Shown: positions 10,340 through 20,371 of the stretch, piece after piece
Layout of the letters: every line of letters starts with the position of its first letter
How positions within the stretch are numbered: the first letter of the stretch is position 1
Source of the DNA: DUQW01 sp050953805
GTDB taxonomy: Bacteria; Bacillota_I; Bacilli_A; Acholeplasmatales; Acholeplasmataceae
Direction of reading: 5' to 3'
NCBI GenBank assembly: GCA_050953805.1
Contig: JBMNNE010000002.1
Location: 620,001-684,000, forward strand
DNA length: 64,000 nt
Notes under the pieces: generated by a model
Seen by the model: only the letters and a program-made list of their open reading frames with translations
Databases searched by the model: none
Told to the model about the DNA's origin: nothing
Program-made: the position numbers and the translations under genes

Positions 10340-13300
10340 ATGACTACTAAAAATAAACTTAAGTTAATTCCTTTAATAGTAATATTCCTTACAGCCCTAC
10401 TCCTTTTGGGGGGCTGTAAGGAACCTGTTCCTATTGCTTTAGAAGTAACAACCGACAGTAAAAAGATTGAAATATTAGAGGGTGAAAAATTAGATTTAAC
10501 GGCTTTTAGCTTTTTTAGCAAGTTAAATGATGGCACTAAAGTCGCAATTGATACTAATCAAATTAAAGTTAGCGGCTTTAATTCTAATTTAGATTTCAAA
10601 TCGGATGAACCTGTGGTTCAAACGATTACCTTTAACTATAAAGGTTTTACTTTTAAATTTGATGTTCATATTATTCCGAAACAAATTAAAAGTGTTTCGG
10701 TTTTATCTGGTGACGCTAAAACGAGATATTTAATTGGTGATACGATTAACATTAGTGGTATTTTAATTTATATCACTTATGAAGATAGTAGTATGGCTAC
10801 TGTCCCATTAACTATAAATGATTTTACAAACTATGATAGTCTTCCTTTAGATAATGATAGTAAGTTTACTACTTTTGGGACATATGAGTTAAATGTTAAA
10901 TATCGTAATATTTCCGCGTCTAACTCCTTAAATATCTTAGTTGATAAACATCCTCAATTAGATGAGAGTGTTGTTTTAGTTAGAAATGAAACGGTAGTTA
11001 ATCCAGATAAAACTTATAATATTAATACTTTACCAAATCTATCAACAATTGAAATTTCCCCACTTGCTAATGGAGAATATAAAATTATTCCATCGAAAGA
11101 TGGAAAATTTGAAATGGAAGATTTAAGAGAAATTCCGTATCAAGATTCTCCAATCTTTACTAATTTAGCAGTTGATCAAGAGTATACGATTATTGCTCAT
11201 CAAAAAGAAACTGATTTTTATAATGCTGGAAAGACATATTCAATGATTGTTGTGACGCCACGATTGGAGACACCACAACCAGAAATTGTCTCTTTTGGTT
11301 ATAACTTTATTGAAATAAGAAAAGAAAATAAATATGTTGTATATACTTTAAATCATTATTCGAGAATGGAAGATTTAGGAGAGACAATTAAATTAGTTGA
11401 TTTGGAACCAAATCAAGAATATGTGATTACAGCAAAGTATGTTTTTGAGGCTGAAAAGGGTAAAGTTTTAGAGTCAAGGACAACGAAAACTTTACAAATT
11501 GTTGATAATCCATTTGATTACGCTCTTAATCAAAAGAAGGTATACAACAATACCGCTTTGGATTATGAACTAGTCTTAAAAGAAGAGTTTAAAAATAGTG
11601 GTAATATTATTACGCGAATCACTTATAATAATTCAGTAATTACACCGGTTAATGTTGGTGTTTATCAAGTTGAAGTAAAACATAGATTTTCACCAAATGT
11701 GTTAAGATTAGGAACTTTAGAAATTTTACCAAGACCGGTTGTGATTAATATTGACAACTTATCTAAATTTTATTATGATCCTGATCCGGTATTTACCATT
11801 AGTACCACTAGCGAACTGGCTAGTGGTCATGAGTTAAGTGACTTTAATGTTTCTTTAACTCGTCAACTAGGGGATAAACCAGGAACATATCAAATTTTTG
11901 GTACGGTTGCTAATGCGAATTATCAAATTACTATAATTCCAGGTAATTTAACGATTAATAAAAAGAAAATAATGGTTAAGGTTAATGATATTGAAAAGAC
12001 TTATGGTTCGGCTTTACCAAGACCAACTTATAGTTTTGTTGATGATGCACCATTATTTTATCCAGGTCATAGTGATATTTTTCTTGATAGTTATGAATAT
12101 CAAGATAGTACTGTTTTAAGTGATATTTTTTATCCGCGAGGATACTATGAAAACTATATCACTTTGAAATTAAGTAATCCATATTATGAGGCTGAAGTCA
12201 TTAATAAAGGTAATATTTTAATTAATCCGCGAGATATTAGTATCGCTATCAATTCAGCTACCAAACAATATGGTGATCTTGATCCTCTTTTTACTTATCA
12301 GATTGATAATGACAACTTTAAAACTCAAGCTAATATTGTTTTAAGTCGAGAACCAGGTTTAAATGTTGGTGAGTATAACATTACTGTTAGCAGTTATAAT
12401 AACCAAAACTTTGTTTTAACGGTAACTAACTCGGCTAAATTAACTATTATACCGCGAGTTATTACTTATCAAATTAATAACATTTCAGTTACTTATGGAA
12501 CCAATTATATTAATCGACTTCAATATACATTAGTTAGCGGTAGTTTAGCATCTGGTGATACTATTAATGAATTTGAAATTAATCATGAACCGTTAACTAA
12601 TTTACAAGTAGATACTTATGATTTAGTTTCAACTATGACTAACCCAAATTACAATGTTACCGTTAAAAAAGGAAAACTAACGGTAACTCAAAAAGATCTA
12701 AAGATAACTCCTATTGCTAATCAAAGTAAAACATATGGAGAAGATGATCCGTTATTTGATTATGATGTTTCGGGATTAATATCTGGTGATTCAATTAATA
12801 TTGAGTTATCTCGCAAGATAGGAGAAGATGTTGGCAACTATCAATATGTGTTAAATGCTGATGGTAGTAATCCTAATTACCGATATATTTTAGATGTTAC
12901 AGTTGGTCAAAATGATGTCTTTACGGTTAAATCAAAAGTATTAAAAATTACTCCAGAGCATTTGAGTAAAAATTATACTGAAATAGATCCAATTTTGAGT
13001 TTTACAACTGATGGTTTAGTAAATGAAAGTGATTTGGAAAAGAAAACTGGAGCTTTATATCGAGCTCAAGGAGAAGCTGTAGGGACTTATCAAATTTATA
13101 GTAATAATTTAACGATTCCTAACTATCAATTAGTTTTAACTCATGACAAGTTTGTCATTAATCCAAAACCAATTACGATTAATTATAATTTAGAAAGTGA
13201 ATACACTTATGGTGATGTTGTTAACTTATTTAATGCGACCGCCGAGTTACGAGCGGGCGATAGTATTACTTTAGAAGGATTTAAAACTAATGTTGGAACT

Positions 13301-16300
13301 TATAATATTTATCCAGTGATTAAAAACCAATCAAATCAAGTCGTTACTACAAACTACAATATTGAAAATCCGTATTATGTAATTACGATTAAAAAAGCCA
13401 AGCTGATTATTGAGCCAACGAATGCGACTAAGGTGTTTGGTAGTCTTGATCCACAAATTGGTTTTAATATCGTTAGTGGATTAAAATCTGGTGATACTAA
13501 ACAAGTCGTTTCTGGTAGTTTAACTCGTGAACCGGGAGAAATAGTTAAAGAAGAAAACTATCAAATTTATAGTAGTAATTTGTTTGCAGTTAACTATGAA
13601 ATAGAGATCGCTGCTGGTAAAGATAAGTTTACGATAACTCCGAAGGTAGTGACACTCCAATATAAAACTAATTACACTTATAATGGAAAAGAAATTACGG
13701 TTGAAATTTTAGATCAAAACTTTGTTAATAAAGTTCAGCAAACGACTAACCCAGCAGTTTTAAAGGATGCTAAGTCTTATATGGTGACCTTTACTTCAAC
13801 CGATCCTAATTACCAAATTAATAACACCAACAATCTGCCGATTGTTGTTAGTAAACAAAAAATTAAAGTTAATGTATTAAATAGTACGAAAGTTTATGGA
13901 ACCCCTAATCCGGATTTTGCAGTTGATGAAACTGTTTTTGCTGATCTTGATGAAGTAGTTGATTTAAGTACATTAATTATTTCTTCAACTGCGACCGCGA
14001 CTTCAACTTATGGAACTTATCCAATTACGGTTGATCAAGGAATTACCGCTAACAACTACGAATTTGAATTTGTTAATGGAATTTTAACGGTAACTCCACC
14101 TGATTTTAATTTTACCGTAAATAAAGATACATATGATGGAGAGCCTCATGAAGTAACGATTACGATTAAAAATGATGAAGGAGATGACATTAGTGATCAA
14201 TATATCATTACTGCTACTTATCCTAATGGAGTGATTCCAACTAATGCTGGATCATATCCAGTTAACGTTGTAGTTGCTGATATTGCTGGTGTGTTAGGTG
14301 ATGTTCCACTAGAAAATATTGTTCATGAAATTGAACCGAGGGAATTAACGATTAATTACAATATTCCTGAAAATTATTATTATGGTGATTTATTAGAAAA
14401 TCCACCAACAGCGCTTGATTTATTAGCGGGTCACCGCATTGAATTATCTAATTTTAGTGGTGTTGGGACAAAGACGGTTACCGCTAGAGTGTTTGATGCT
14501 AATGATATTAATGTGACCGCTAACTATACTTCAAAAGATAATTTTGAATATACTTTTGAAGTCTTTAAAGCTACATTAACGATTCACCCACAAGTAACTG
14601 CTAAAACTTACGGAACTGATGATCCAACTCTTAGTTTTTATGCCACTGGTTTTAAAAAAGGTGAATCGATGTCAGTTATTTCTGGAAGTTTACGTCGAGA
14701 AACTGGTGAAAATGTTAAAGCTAATGGTTATTCGTTCTCATTAGCTAATTTATCAGCTGATAACTATCAGTTTGTTTTAGTAGATGGAGCTAAATTTATG
14801 ATTAACCGGTTAGAAGTAACGGTTACTTATAACTTAAATCAAACATATGTTTATGGTGATGTTGTTGATTTAAGTCCAACGGCTAATAAGTTAGTTGAAG
14901 GTCATGTTATTAGTTTATCTGGGTATAATCAAAATGCCGGTATTCATAAAATTACCCCAGTAATTAAAGATGATACGGGTGTTGATGTTACGGCTAATTA
15001 TTCATTTACTAATCCAACATTTAATTTAGAAATAACCCCAGCTACTTTAACGGTTGTTCCAACTACTTTAGAAGCGGTTTACGGTTCAAGTGTTAATACA
15101 TTAAATTACCAAGTTAGTGGTTATAAATATAACGAAAGTAATTTAGTTACTGGTAACTTATCTCGAGAAGCTGGAGTAATTGCGGGAAGTTATGAATTAG
15201 TTAACAATTTAGTTGTTAGTTCAAATAACTACATAATTAGTTTAGATGAAGATTATCGCTATGTAATTTCGCCAAAACCACTCGCTTTTACCCTTTCAAG
15301 ACCACAATATGTATATAATGGTAAAGTTCATGTTTTATCGTTATTAACGAGTGATTTAGTCGATAATGATGCAATTAGTGTAGTTAATAATAATTTTGTT
15401 CATGCGGGAACTCATCAACTAACAGTCGTAATTAAAAATGGTGATGGTGATGTAGTAACTGGTAGTTATACGATAAGTGAAAGTAATTTATACTTCACTA
15501 TTAGGCCAATTACAATTACTGAAGTTGAATGGTCATATAACAACGCAGTAGCGACAGCCACTTCCAATCAATTACTATCAACAGATACCTTTACTTATGA
15601 AAATAACAATCTCTTAGTCCCAGGAGAACATACTGCGACCTTAAGTGTTTCAGACGATTATGTCATTGCCCAAGGGGTTGCCACAAGTTTTGATTATATC
15701 CATATGGGAACAATTACTGAAGATGTTTCAATGCAAGAAGTAGCTTACAATAAAAACATTCAAAAATATGATGTTACTGAATTAATTGATAAAGGATATA
15801 CCGTTGAACAAATAGCTAATGATGGTGGTAAGGACGTCGCTAGTTATCCAGTTAAATTAAGATTATCAAAAGAATATTATAATTCTGCAACTTATGAGAC
15901 GACATTAAAAATTAAGCAAAAAGAAATTGAAGCGACCAATTTATATGCTGATAGTTATCAGTTTAAGAATATCAACTATTTAAATAATGCTAATATTAGT
16001 TTGCCTGATGGGGTAACTAATTACTTAGTTTCATATTATAAAGTTGTTGATGGTGTTGAAACTCAAGTTCATGAAATTAAAAAAGTTGGTAATTATGTTA
16101 TTAGAATTAATCTTGGAGATACGAATTATAAGTTAACTAATAGTGTTATGTATCTTGAAGTTACTAAAGCTAACTTAGAGATTATCGTTACTGATGCCTT
16201 ATTAGTTGAAGGTCAAGCACATTTAAATCCAAGTTATGAAATTAACTTTGATTTAGATTTAAATATTACCTATAACTTTACTAATACCCAAACTAGTCAA

Positions 16301-18055
16301 GTTTCTGGTATTACCACTGGAACCAGAAAAGTTGAGATTTCATCAATTTACTATTTAGCAGATAATTTAACTGATCAATTTAACTTTACTGAAGTCACGA
16401 GAAATTATACAATTGTTGATAAAGACTATGTTAAACTTCTTGATTACAATAAAGATGAATTAGATCGTGATGAAGATAACATGTTTACTAATGGATTGAT
16501 GGAAGCGACTAAAAATCCAAAGATTGGATTTGGTTATCGCTATCCAAATGTTTATTATTCGAATAAATATGTTAATGATTTAGTCAATCCATCATTTGAT
16601 ATTTCTGAATCAACTTACTATTACAAATTTGGTATGGCTAACACAGCGAAAATCTATATTGAAGGATTAATTGATTTTAATAATATTGATTTTGATAATG
16701 TCGTAATTTTAGGCAACGGAGTTAATTTAATTGGGGTAACTTCAATTAATTTAATGGGTGATCAAATTGAATCGTCAACTAGAGTAATTATGCAAGCACT
16801 AGAAGTACAATTTTTAACTCCTGGCAAGCAAACGATTACGATTGCTTACCAAAAGTATGATCAAACTTTAGAGTTTGCTAAACTCAATGTAGAAGTTATT
16901 GCCGGCTTTACTAATATTACGAAATATGAGGAATTATTTAACGCCAATAATCAATCAATTCAAAATATTATTTTAAATAATGGTATCGCCTACTTACAAA
17001 CATTAGGTATCACCATTAAAGTTAATGCTAATAGTACTCTTTACGGAAATAACTATGAAATTAATAGTTATTCAGCAGCCTATTCTGATGAATTAAAACC
17101 ACAAGCTAATGGTTACGCTTTATTAGAAAACCGAGGCACTTTAGATAATGTTAGAATTATCCAACGAAAAACAACCTCATATGCCTCAGTCTCACAAGGA
17201 TTAAGTAAGATTAATAGTGATATGTGTGTCGTCTTTGAAGGTGGTGTAATTCGCAATTCATTTATCGCTTATGGTCGTGAATCAATTGAAATTACATCAA
17301 CGACTAGCGATTTATTAATTGAAAATTCAACGATTTTAGGAGGACCATTCGCTATTAGAAGAAGATCTGGTGGTAAACTAACTTTAAATAATGTTATTAT
17401 CATTCAAAGAACTGATAAAGACTTCTTAAAGTTAATTGCTGAAGATGCCGCCAATCCAGAGATTCCGGAAGTCCATAAATTTAAAGTTAATGGTATTGGA
17501 ATGCCAATTGTTTTCTTAAATAATAGCGGATTTACTATTAATAATTTAGACATTGAAAATATTACCCTTGAAATTCTTGGAAATACGAAGATTTATAGTT
17601 TCCAAACTGAAGAAGGACTCATGGGGGCAACTCTCCCATCAGGGGTTAGAGGTGTCGTTGTTGGTGAAATTGTTGCTGGAGAAGAGCGTCCAGGAATTCT
17701 TCAAGAGTTATGGAAAGATAATAAAGCGGATTTAGTTTATGTTAATAATGACATCGTAGCGGAAGATCCTGAAGATAAAGATGTCATTAATCCGGCCGTT
17801 TTATTTGTTTCTTCAATTGATATTAGCGATGCGCTTAATAATAGGAATCCAGTATTAAACTTTGCTGATACTTTCAAGAGTGCTTATAAAGACATTGGAC
17901 TTGCTAAGGGTTATGGTTATGTATATACTTATAATAAGATTGATTATTATGGAGACAACCCACAAGATAAAAAATTCTCTCAAACTTATATAGAAAACAG
18001 CGGATTATTTAATCCTCCAAGCTATCATGAGTTTACGGGTGAATATGGAGGATGA
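10340..18055 (+). CDS. Large lipoprotein with MBG domains and beta-helix-like C-terminus
   Basis: The product has 2571 residues. It starts with a lipoprotein signal peptide (MTTKNKLK, hydrophobic core, lipobox LLGGC), so it should be tethered to the outer membrane leaflet. I chose the ATG at 10340 over the in-frame ATG at 10316 because the latter has no ribosome site, while GAGGAAAGCGAAG precedes the former. Order of domains: Ig-like (Big_3-like) region about residues 35-205, FN3-like region to about 395, then many diverged MBG modules (YGDLDPLF, YGEDDPLF, FGSLDPQI, YGTDDPTL). The end, from about residue 2200, resembles a right-handed beta-helix with runs such as LIENSTILGGPF. Unlike the upstream protein, its modules are diverged at the DNA level. 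It is followed closely by the ABC ATPase gene. Function is inferred to be surface attachment or scaffolding; no enzyme motif was seen. Confidence 0.85.
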   Translation: MTTKNKLKLIPLIVIFLTALLLLGGCKEPVPIALEVTTDSKKIEILEGEKLDLTAFSFFSKLNDGTKVAIDTNQIKVSGFNSNLDFKSDEPVVQTITFNYKGFTFKFDVHIIPKQIKSVSVLSGDAKTRYLIGDTINISGILIYITYEDSSMATVPLTINDFTNYDSLPLDNDSKFTTFGTYELNVKYRNISASNSLNILVDKHPQLDESVVLVRNETVVNPDKTYNINTLPNLSTIEISPLANGEYKIIPSKDGKFEMEDLREIPYQDSPIFTNLAVDQEYTIIAHQKETDFYNAGKTYSMIVVTPRLETPQPEIVSFGYNFIEIRKENKYVVYTLNHYSRMEDLGETIKLVDLEPNQEYVITAKYVFEAEKGKVLESRTTKTLQIVDNPFDYALNQKKVYNNTALDYELVLKEEFKNSGNIITRITYNNSVITPVNVGVYQVEVKHRFSPNVLRLGTLEILPRPVVINIDNLSKFYYDPDPVFTISTTSELASGHELSDFNVSLTRQLGDKPGTYQIFGTVANANYQITIIPGNLTINKKKIMVKVNDIEKTYGSALPRPTYSFVDDAPLFYPGHSDIFLDSYEYQDSTVLSDIFYPRGYYENYITLKLSNPYYEAEVINKGNILINPRDISIAINSATKQYGDLDPLFTYQIDNDNFKTQANIVLSREPGLNVGEYNITVSSYNNQNFVLTVTNSAKLTIIPRVITYQINNISVTYGTNYINRLQYTLVSGSLASGDTINEFEINHEPLTNLQVDTYDLVSTMTNPNYNVTVKKGKLTVTQKDLKITPIANQSKTYGEDDPLFDYDVSGLISGDSINIELSRKIGEDVGNYQYVLNADGSNPNYRYILDVTVGQNDVFTVKSKVLKITPEHLSKNYTEIDPILSFTTDGLVNESDLEKKTGALYRAQGEAVGTYQIYSNNLTIPNYQLVLTHDKFVINPKPITINYNLESEYTYGDVVNLFNATAELRAGDSITLEGFKTNVGTYNIYPVIKNQSNQVVTTNYNIENPYYVITIKKAKLIIEPTNATKVFGSLDPQIGFNIVSGLKSGDTKQVVSGSLTREPGEIVKEENYQIYSSNLFAVNYEIEIAAGKDKFTITPKVVTLQYKTNYTYNGKEITVEILDQNFVNKVQQTTNPAVLKDAKSYMVTFTSTDPNYQINNTNNLPIVVSKQKIKVNVLNSTKVYGTPNPDFAVDETVFADLDEVVDLSTLIISSTATATSTYGTYPITVDQGITANNYEFEFVNGILTVTPPDFNFTVNKDTYDGEPHEVTITIKNDEGDDISDQYIITATYPNGVIPTNAGSYPVNVVVADIAGVLGDVPLENIVHEIEPRELTINYNIPENYYYGDLLENPPTALDLLAGHRIELSNFSGVGTKTVTARVFDANDINVTANYTSKDNFEYTFEVFKATLTIHPQVTAKTYGTDDPTLSFYATGFKKGESMSVISGSLRRETGENVKANGYSFSLANLSADNYQFVLVDGAKFMINRLEVTVTYNLNQTYVYGDVVDLSPTANKLVEGHVISLSGYNQNAGIHKITPVIKDDTGVDVTANYSFTNPTFNLEITPATLTVVPTTLEAVYGSSVNTLNYQVSGYKYNESNLVTGNLSREAGVIAGSYELVNNLVVSSNNYIISLDEDYRYVISPKPLAFTLSRPQYVYNGKVHVLSLLTSDLVDNDAISVVNNNFVHAGTHQLTVVIKNGDGDVVTGSYTISESNLYFTIRPITITEVEWSYNNAVATATSNQLLSTDTFTYENNNLLVPGEHTATLSVSDDYVIAQGVATSFDYIHMGTITEDVSMQEVAYNKNIQKYDVTELIDKGYTVEQIANDGGKDVASYPVKLRLSKEYYNSATYETTLKIKQKEIEATNLYADSYQFKNINYLNNANISLPDGVTNYLVSYYKVVDGVETQVHEIKKVGNYVIRINLGDTNYKLTNSVMYLEVTKANLEIIVTDALLVEGQAHLNPSYEINFDLDLNITYNFTNTQTSQVSGITTGTRKVEISSIYYLADNLTDQFNFTEVTRNYTIVDKDYVKLLDYNKDELDRDEDNMFTNGLMEATKNPKIGFGYRYPNVYYSNKYVNDLVNPSFDISESTYYYKFGMANTAKIYIEGLIDFNNIDFDNVVILGNGVNLIGVTSINLMGDQIESSTRVIMQALEVQFLTPGKQTITIAYQKYDQTLEFAKLNVEVIAGFTNITKYEELFNANNQSIQNIILNNGIAYLQTLGITIKVNANSTLYGNNYEINSYSAAYSDELKPQANGYALLENRGTLDNVRIIQRKTTSYASVSQGLSKINSDMCVVFEGGVIRNSFIAYGRESIEITSTTSDLLIENSTILGGPFAIRRRSGGKLTLNNVIIIQRTDKDFLKLIAEDAANPEIPEVHKFKVNGIGMPIVFLNNSGFTINNLDIENITLEILGNTKIYSFQTEEGLMGATLPSGVRGVVVGEIVAGEERPGILQELWKDNKADLVYVNNDIVAEDPEDKDVINPAVLFVSSIDISDALNNRNPVLNFADTFKSAYKDIGLAKGYGYVYTYNKIDYYGDNPQDKKFSQTYIENSGLFNPPSYHEFTGEYGG
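10384..10422 (+). other. 13-bp perfect inverted repeat inside signal-peptide codons
   Basis: TTCCTTACAGCCC (10384-10396) is exactly complementary to GGGCTGTAAGGAA (10410-10422), with a 13-nt loop. It lies about 45 bases after the start codon, across the codons for the hydrophobic core and lipobox. No T-run follows on either strand, so it is not a standard terminator. A short competing inverted repeat, AGGAAC-CT-GTTCCT, overlaps its 3' arm (10418-10431). Confidence 0.7.
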
Positions 18056-18059
18056 TCAA

Positions 18060-18764
18060 ATGCTTAAAATTACAAATTTAACAAAAAGGTATTACGGTAG
18101 TACCGTTGATGCCGTAAAAAATGTTTCACTTGAATTAGTTCAAGGTGAAGTTTTTGGGTTACTTGGTTTAAATGGTAGTGGCAAAACCACTACCTTTAAA
18201 GCGATAACCGGAATTCACCCTTTTGATAAGGGTGAAATTATAATTAATGGCTATAATTTGGTGGAAAATCCGATTGAGGCGAAGATGCAATTGGCATATA
18301 TTCCTGATAACCACGCGACTTTTGAAGAGTTAACTGGGTTAGAATATATTAAGTTTATGGCTGATATGTATAAAGTGCCATTTGAAGATCGTGTTGAAAG
18401 AACCTTGAAGTTACAAAAACTTTTAGCGATGACACAACATCTTAATAAACAAATTAAGACGTATTCACATGGGATGAAACAAAAAATAGCGATTATGGGG
18501 GGAATTATCCATTATCCGAATATTTGGATTTTAGATGAACCGTTAGTTGGTTTAGATCCAATTAGTATGGAAGAGATTAAGGGCTTTATTTTAGATTATG
18601 CGAAAAGTGGGAAAACAGTAATTTTCTCATCTCATATTCTAAGTATAGTAGAAGAGTTATGTGATAGAGTTGCAATTATTGATCACGGCGAAATTAAAGG
18701 TATTTATAAAATTGATGGTTCAGTCGATTTAAATAAAATATTTCAAGATTTGGTTAAAGAATGA
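18060..18764 (+). CDS. ABC transporter ATP-binding protein
   Basis: This 234-aa cytoplasmic ATPase should power the membrane protein encoded next. Walker A is GLNGSGKTT. The signature region is YSHGMKQKIAI, a variant of LSGGQ typical of ABC-2 export ATPases. Walker B is IWILDEP, the D-loop is GLDP and the switch histidine is in IFSSH. The start is ATG 18060, 9 bases after GGAGG; the longer in-frame extension to 18027 would overlap the preceding gene. It begins 4 bases after the lipoprotein stop, and its own stop overlaps the permease start (ATGA). The substrate is unknown. The surrounding genes suggest export or assembly of a surface component, but a self-protection or lipid role is possible. 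Confidence 0.93.
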   Translation: MLKITNLTKRYYGSTVDAVKNVSLELVQGEVFGLLGLNGSGKTTTFKAITGIHPFDKGEIIINGYNLVENPIEAKMQLAYIPDNHATFEELTGLEYIKFMADMYKVPFEDRVERTLKLQKLLAMTQHLNKQIKTYSHGMKQKIAIMGGIIHYPNIWILDEPLVGLDPISMEEIKGFILDYAKSGKTVIFSSHILSIVEELCDRVAIIDHGEIKGIYKIDGSVDLNKIFQDLVKE

Positions 18765-20371
18765 AAGAAGTACTCCGATTATTAAAGCTACAATTTAGAC
18801 GATCAGCAGTTCGCGTTGATGACATCAAAGGCAAGAAGTTTTTTAGTCCTTTTTTATCAATCTTATTACTACTAGGAGTCTTTGTCGGGTTCTTTGTCAC
18901 GATGTTTAAAGTGTCAACTCCACTAGTTAAGCTCGAGTTAGAAAGACCATATATTACGGCAGTAATTAGTTTACTTCTAATTATTTCTTTAATTTATCAA
19001 ACAGCAGAAATTTTAAAGAATTTTTATTTTGATAAAGACTATGAATTATTTATTCGTTTGCCGGTGGCAAACTATAAAATTCAATTATCAAAAGCGATTT
19101 ATATTTCCATTAAACAAGTCGTTTTAGTTTTATTTTATTTTGGATTCTTTATTATACCATTCAGTATTATTAGTGAATTTACCCCTTGGTTTTATGTTAG
19201 GTTGTTTATTACGACAATCTTAATTATTCCGATTCCTCTAATTGGAGGAGTATTAATTAGTGTTCCTGCATTCTTTGTGATTAATGTTTTAAAAAGACGA
19301 ATTTCCATCGCTTTAACCGGCATTATTACATTATTGGGTGTATTTTATTATTTATACACGATATTCATTGAAGTTGTCTTAAAACTGATTAATAATTCTG
19401 GTGGATTTATTAATAGTGAACAACATCAGTTGATGTTGGATAGTACGAAGTCATTAGTCTTAAGTAATGCTATTTATAGTATTTTTAGTGAGACTCACCT
19501 CGGTAAATTTATTGGTTATTTAGCAATTCTTTTAGGAATTGCGTTAATTCTTAGTGTTGCGGCTTATTTCCTATTACTTTATTCAACACCGAAGTTACAA
19601 GCGAGAAAAGATGGGAAACAAAAGATCTATAAGTCTAAACAACGCCCGCAAAGAAGTCAAACTATGGCAATTTTAATAAAAGAATTAAAAACGATTGCTA
19701 GAAACCCTGATTATGCGTTTCAAGTAATTGTAATTAATGCATTAATGCCATTGTTTGTCGTGATGACAGTTAAAGTTACTGCAAAATTAGGAGCGGAAGC
19801 GGTTGGATTAATGATCGTTCCTGGGGTTGCCCTCTTAACAACATTAATCTTTATTATTTTATCAAGTAGTTTCCAATCTAATTTAATTAGTAGTGAAAAA
19901 GATGCTCACTTTATTGGATTAATTTTTCCAATTAACTATAGGTATTACTTAGGAGTAAGAATTCTCTTACCAGTTGCCTTAAATACTGTGATGATGTTAA
20001 CCGGATTAGGAATATTGACATTTATTATGAAATTATTAACGATTGGTCAATTTTTCTTAATTACTGGAGTTTCGTTTTTCTTCCTTTTAGGTTATTCAAC
20101 TATTTCGATATATAAAGACTATAAAGATCCACAGTATACTAGTGGCGTTGGCCGAAATATTAACTTTTTAAATAATGTGGCCTTTGGCTTAATCTTAGCC
20201 GTTATTTTAGGGGCATTATTAAGTATTTTACCGTTTTTAGATGAAAAACGACCAGGTTTTTATTGGGTTCCAATTCAAGTAACTTATTCCATCTTAATGG
20301 GAATATCAATCGTCTACTTTGGAATTACAGCTTTGCTGTTTTGGCGTCAATTAAGGAGGGATAATTTATGA
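18761..20371 (+). CDS. ABC-2 type transporter permease
   Basis: This 536-aa integral membrane protein has about 12-13 hydrophobic segments in two halves, separated by a basic linker near residues 285-310 (KQKIYKSKQRPQ). Each half starts with a cytoplasmic stretch followed by closely packed TM helices, as in full-length ABC-2 permeases of Bacillota. It overlaps the ATPase stop by 4 bases, so the two are almost certainly translated together and form one transporter. It in turn overlaps the next gene by ATGA. No substrate can be read from the sequence. Confidence 0.88.
   Translation: MKEVLRLLKLQFRRSAVRVDDIKGKKFFSPFLSILLLLGVFVGFFVTMFKVSTPLVKLELERPYITAVISLLLIISLIYQTAEILKNFYFDKDYELFIRLPVANYKIQLSKAIYISIKQVVLVLFYFGFFIIPFSIISEFTPWFYVRLFITTILIIPIPLIGGVLISVPAFFVINVLKRRISIALTGIITLLGVFYYLYTIFIEVVLKLINNSGGFINSEQHQLMLDSTKSLVLSNAIYSIFSETHLGKFIGYLAILLGIALILSVAAYFLLLYSTPKLQARKDGKQKIYKSKQRPQRSQTMAILIKELKTIARNPDYAFQVIVINALMPLFVVMTVKVTAKLGAEAVGLMIVPGVALLTTLIFIILSSSFQSNLISSEKDAHFIGLIFPINYRYYLGVRILLPVALNTVMMLTGLGILTFIMKLLTIGQFFLITGVSFFFLLGYSTISIYKDYKDPQYTSGVGRNINFLNNVAFGLILAVILGALLSILPFLDEKRPGFYWVPIQVTYSILMGISIVYFGITALLFWRQLRRDNL

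Noticed and set aside
10294..10536. Minus-strand frame opposite the start of the lipoprotein gene
   Set aside because: It lies across a real lipoprotein signal peptide, has no ribosome site, and shows no family similarity. Other short antisense frames within the large genes were left out for the same reason.
18027..18059. Longer N-terminus for the ABC ATPase
   Set aside because: It would overlap the lipoprotein end and include the ribosome site. ATG 18060 gives the usual ABC start.
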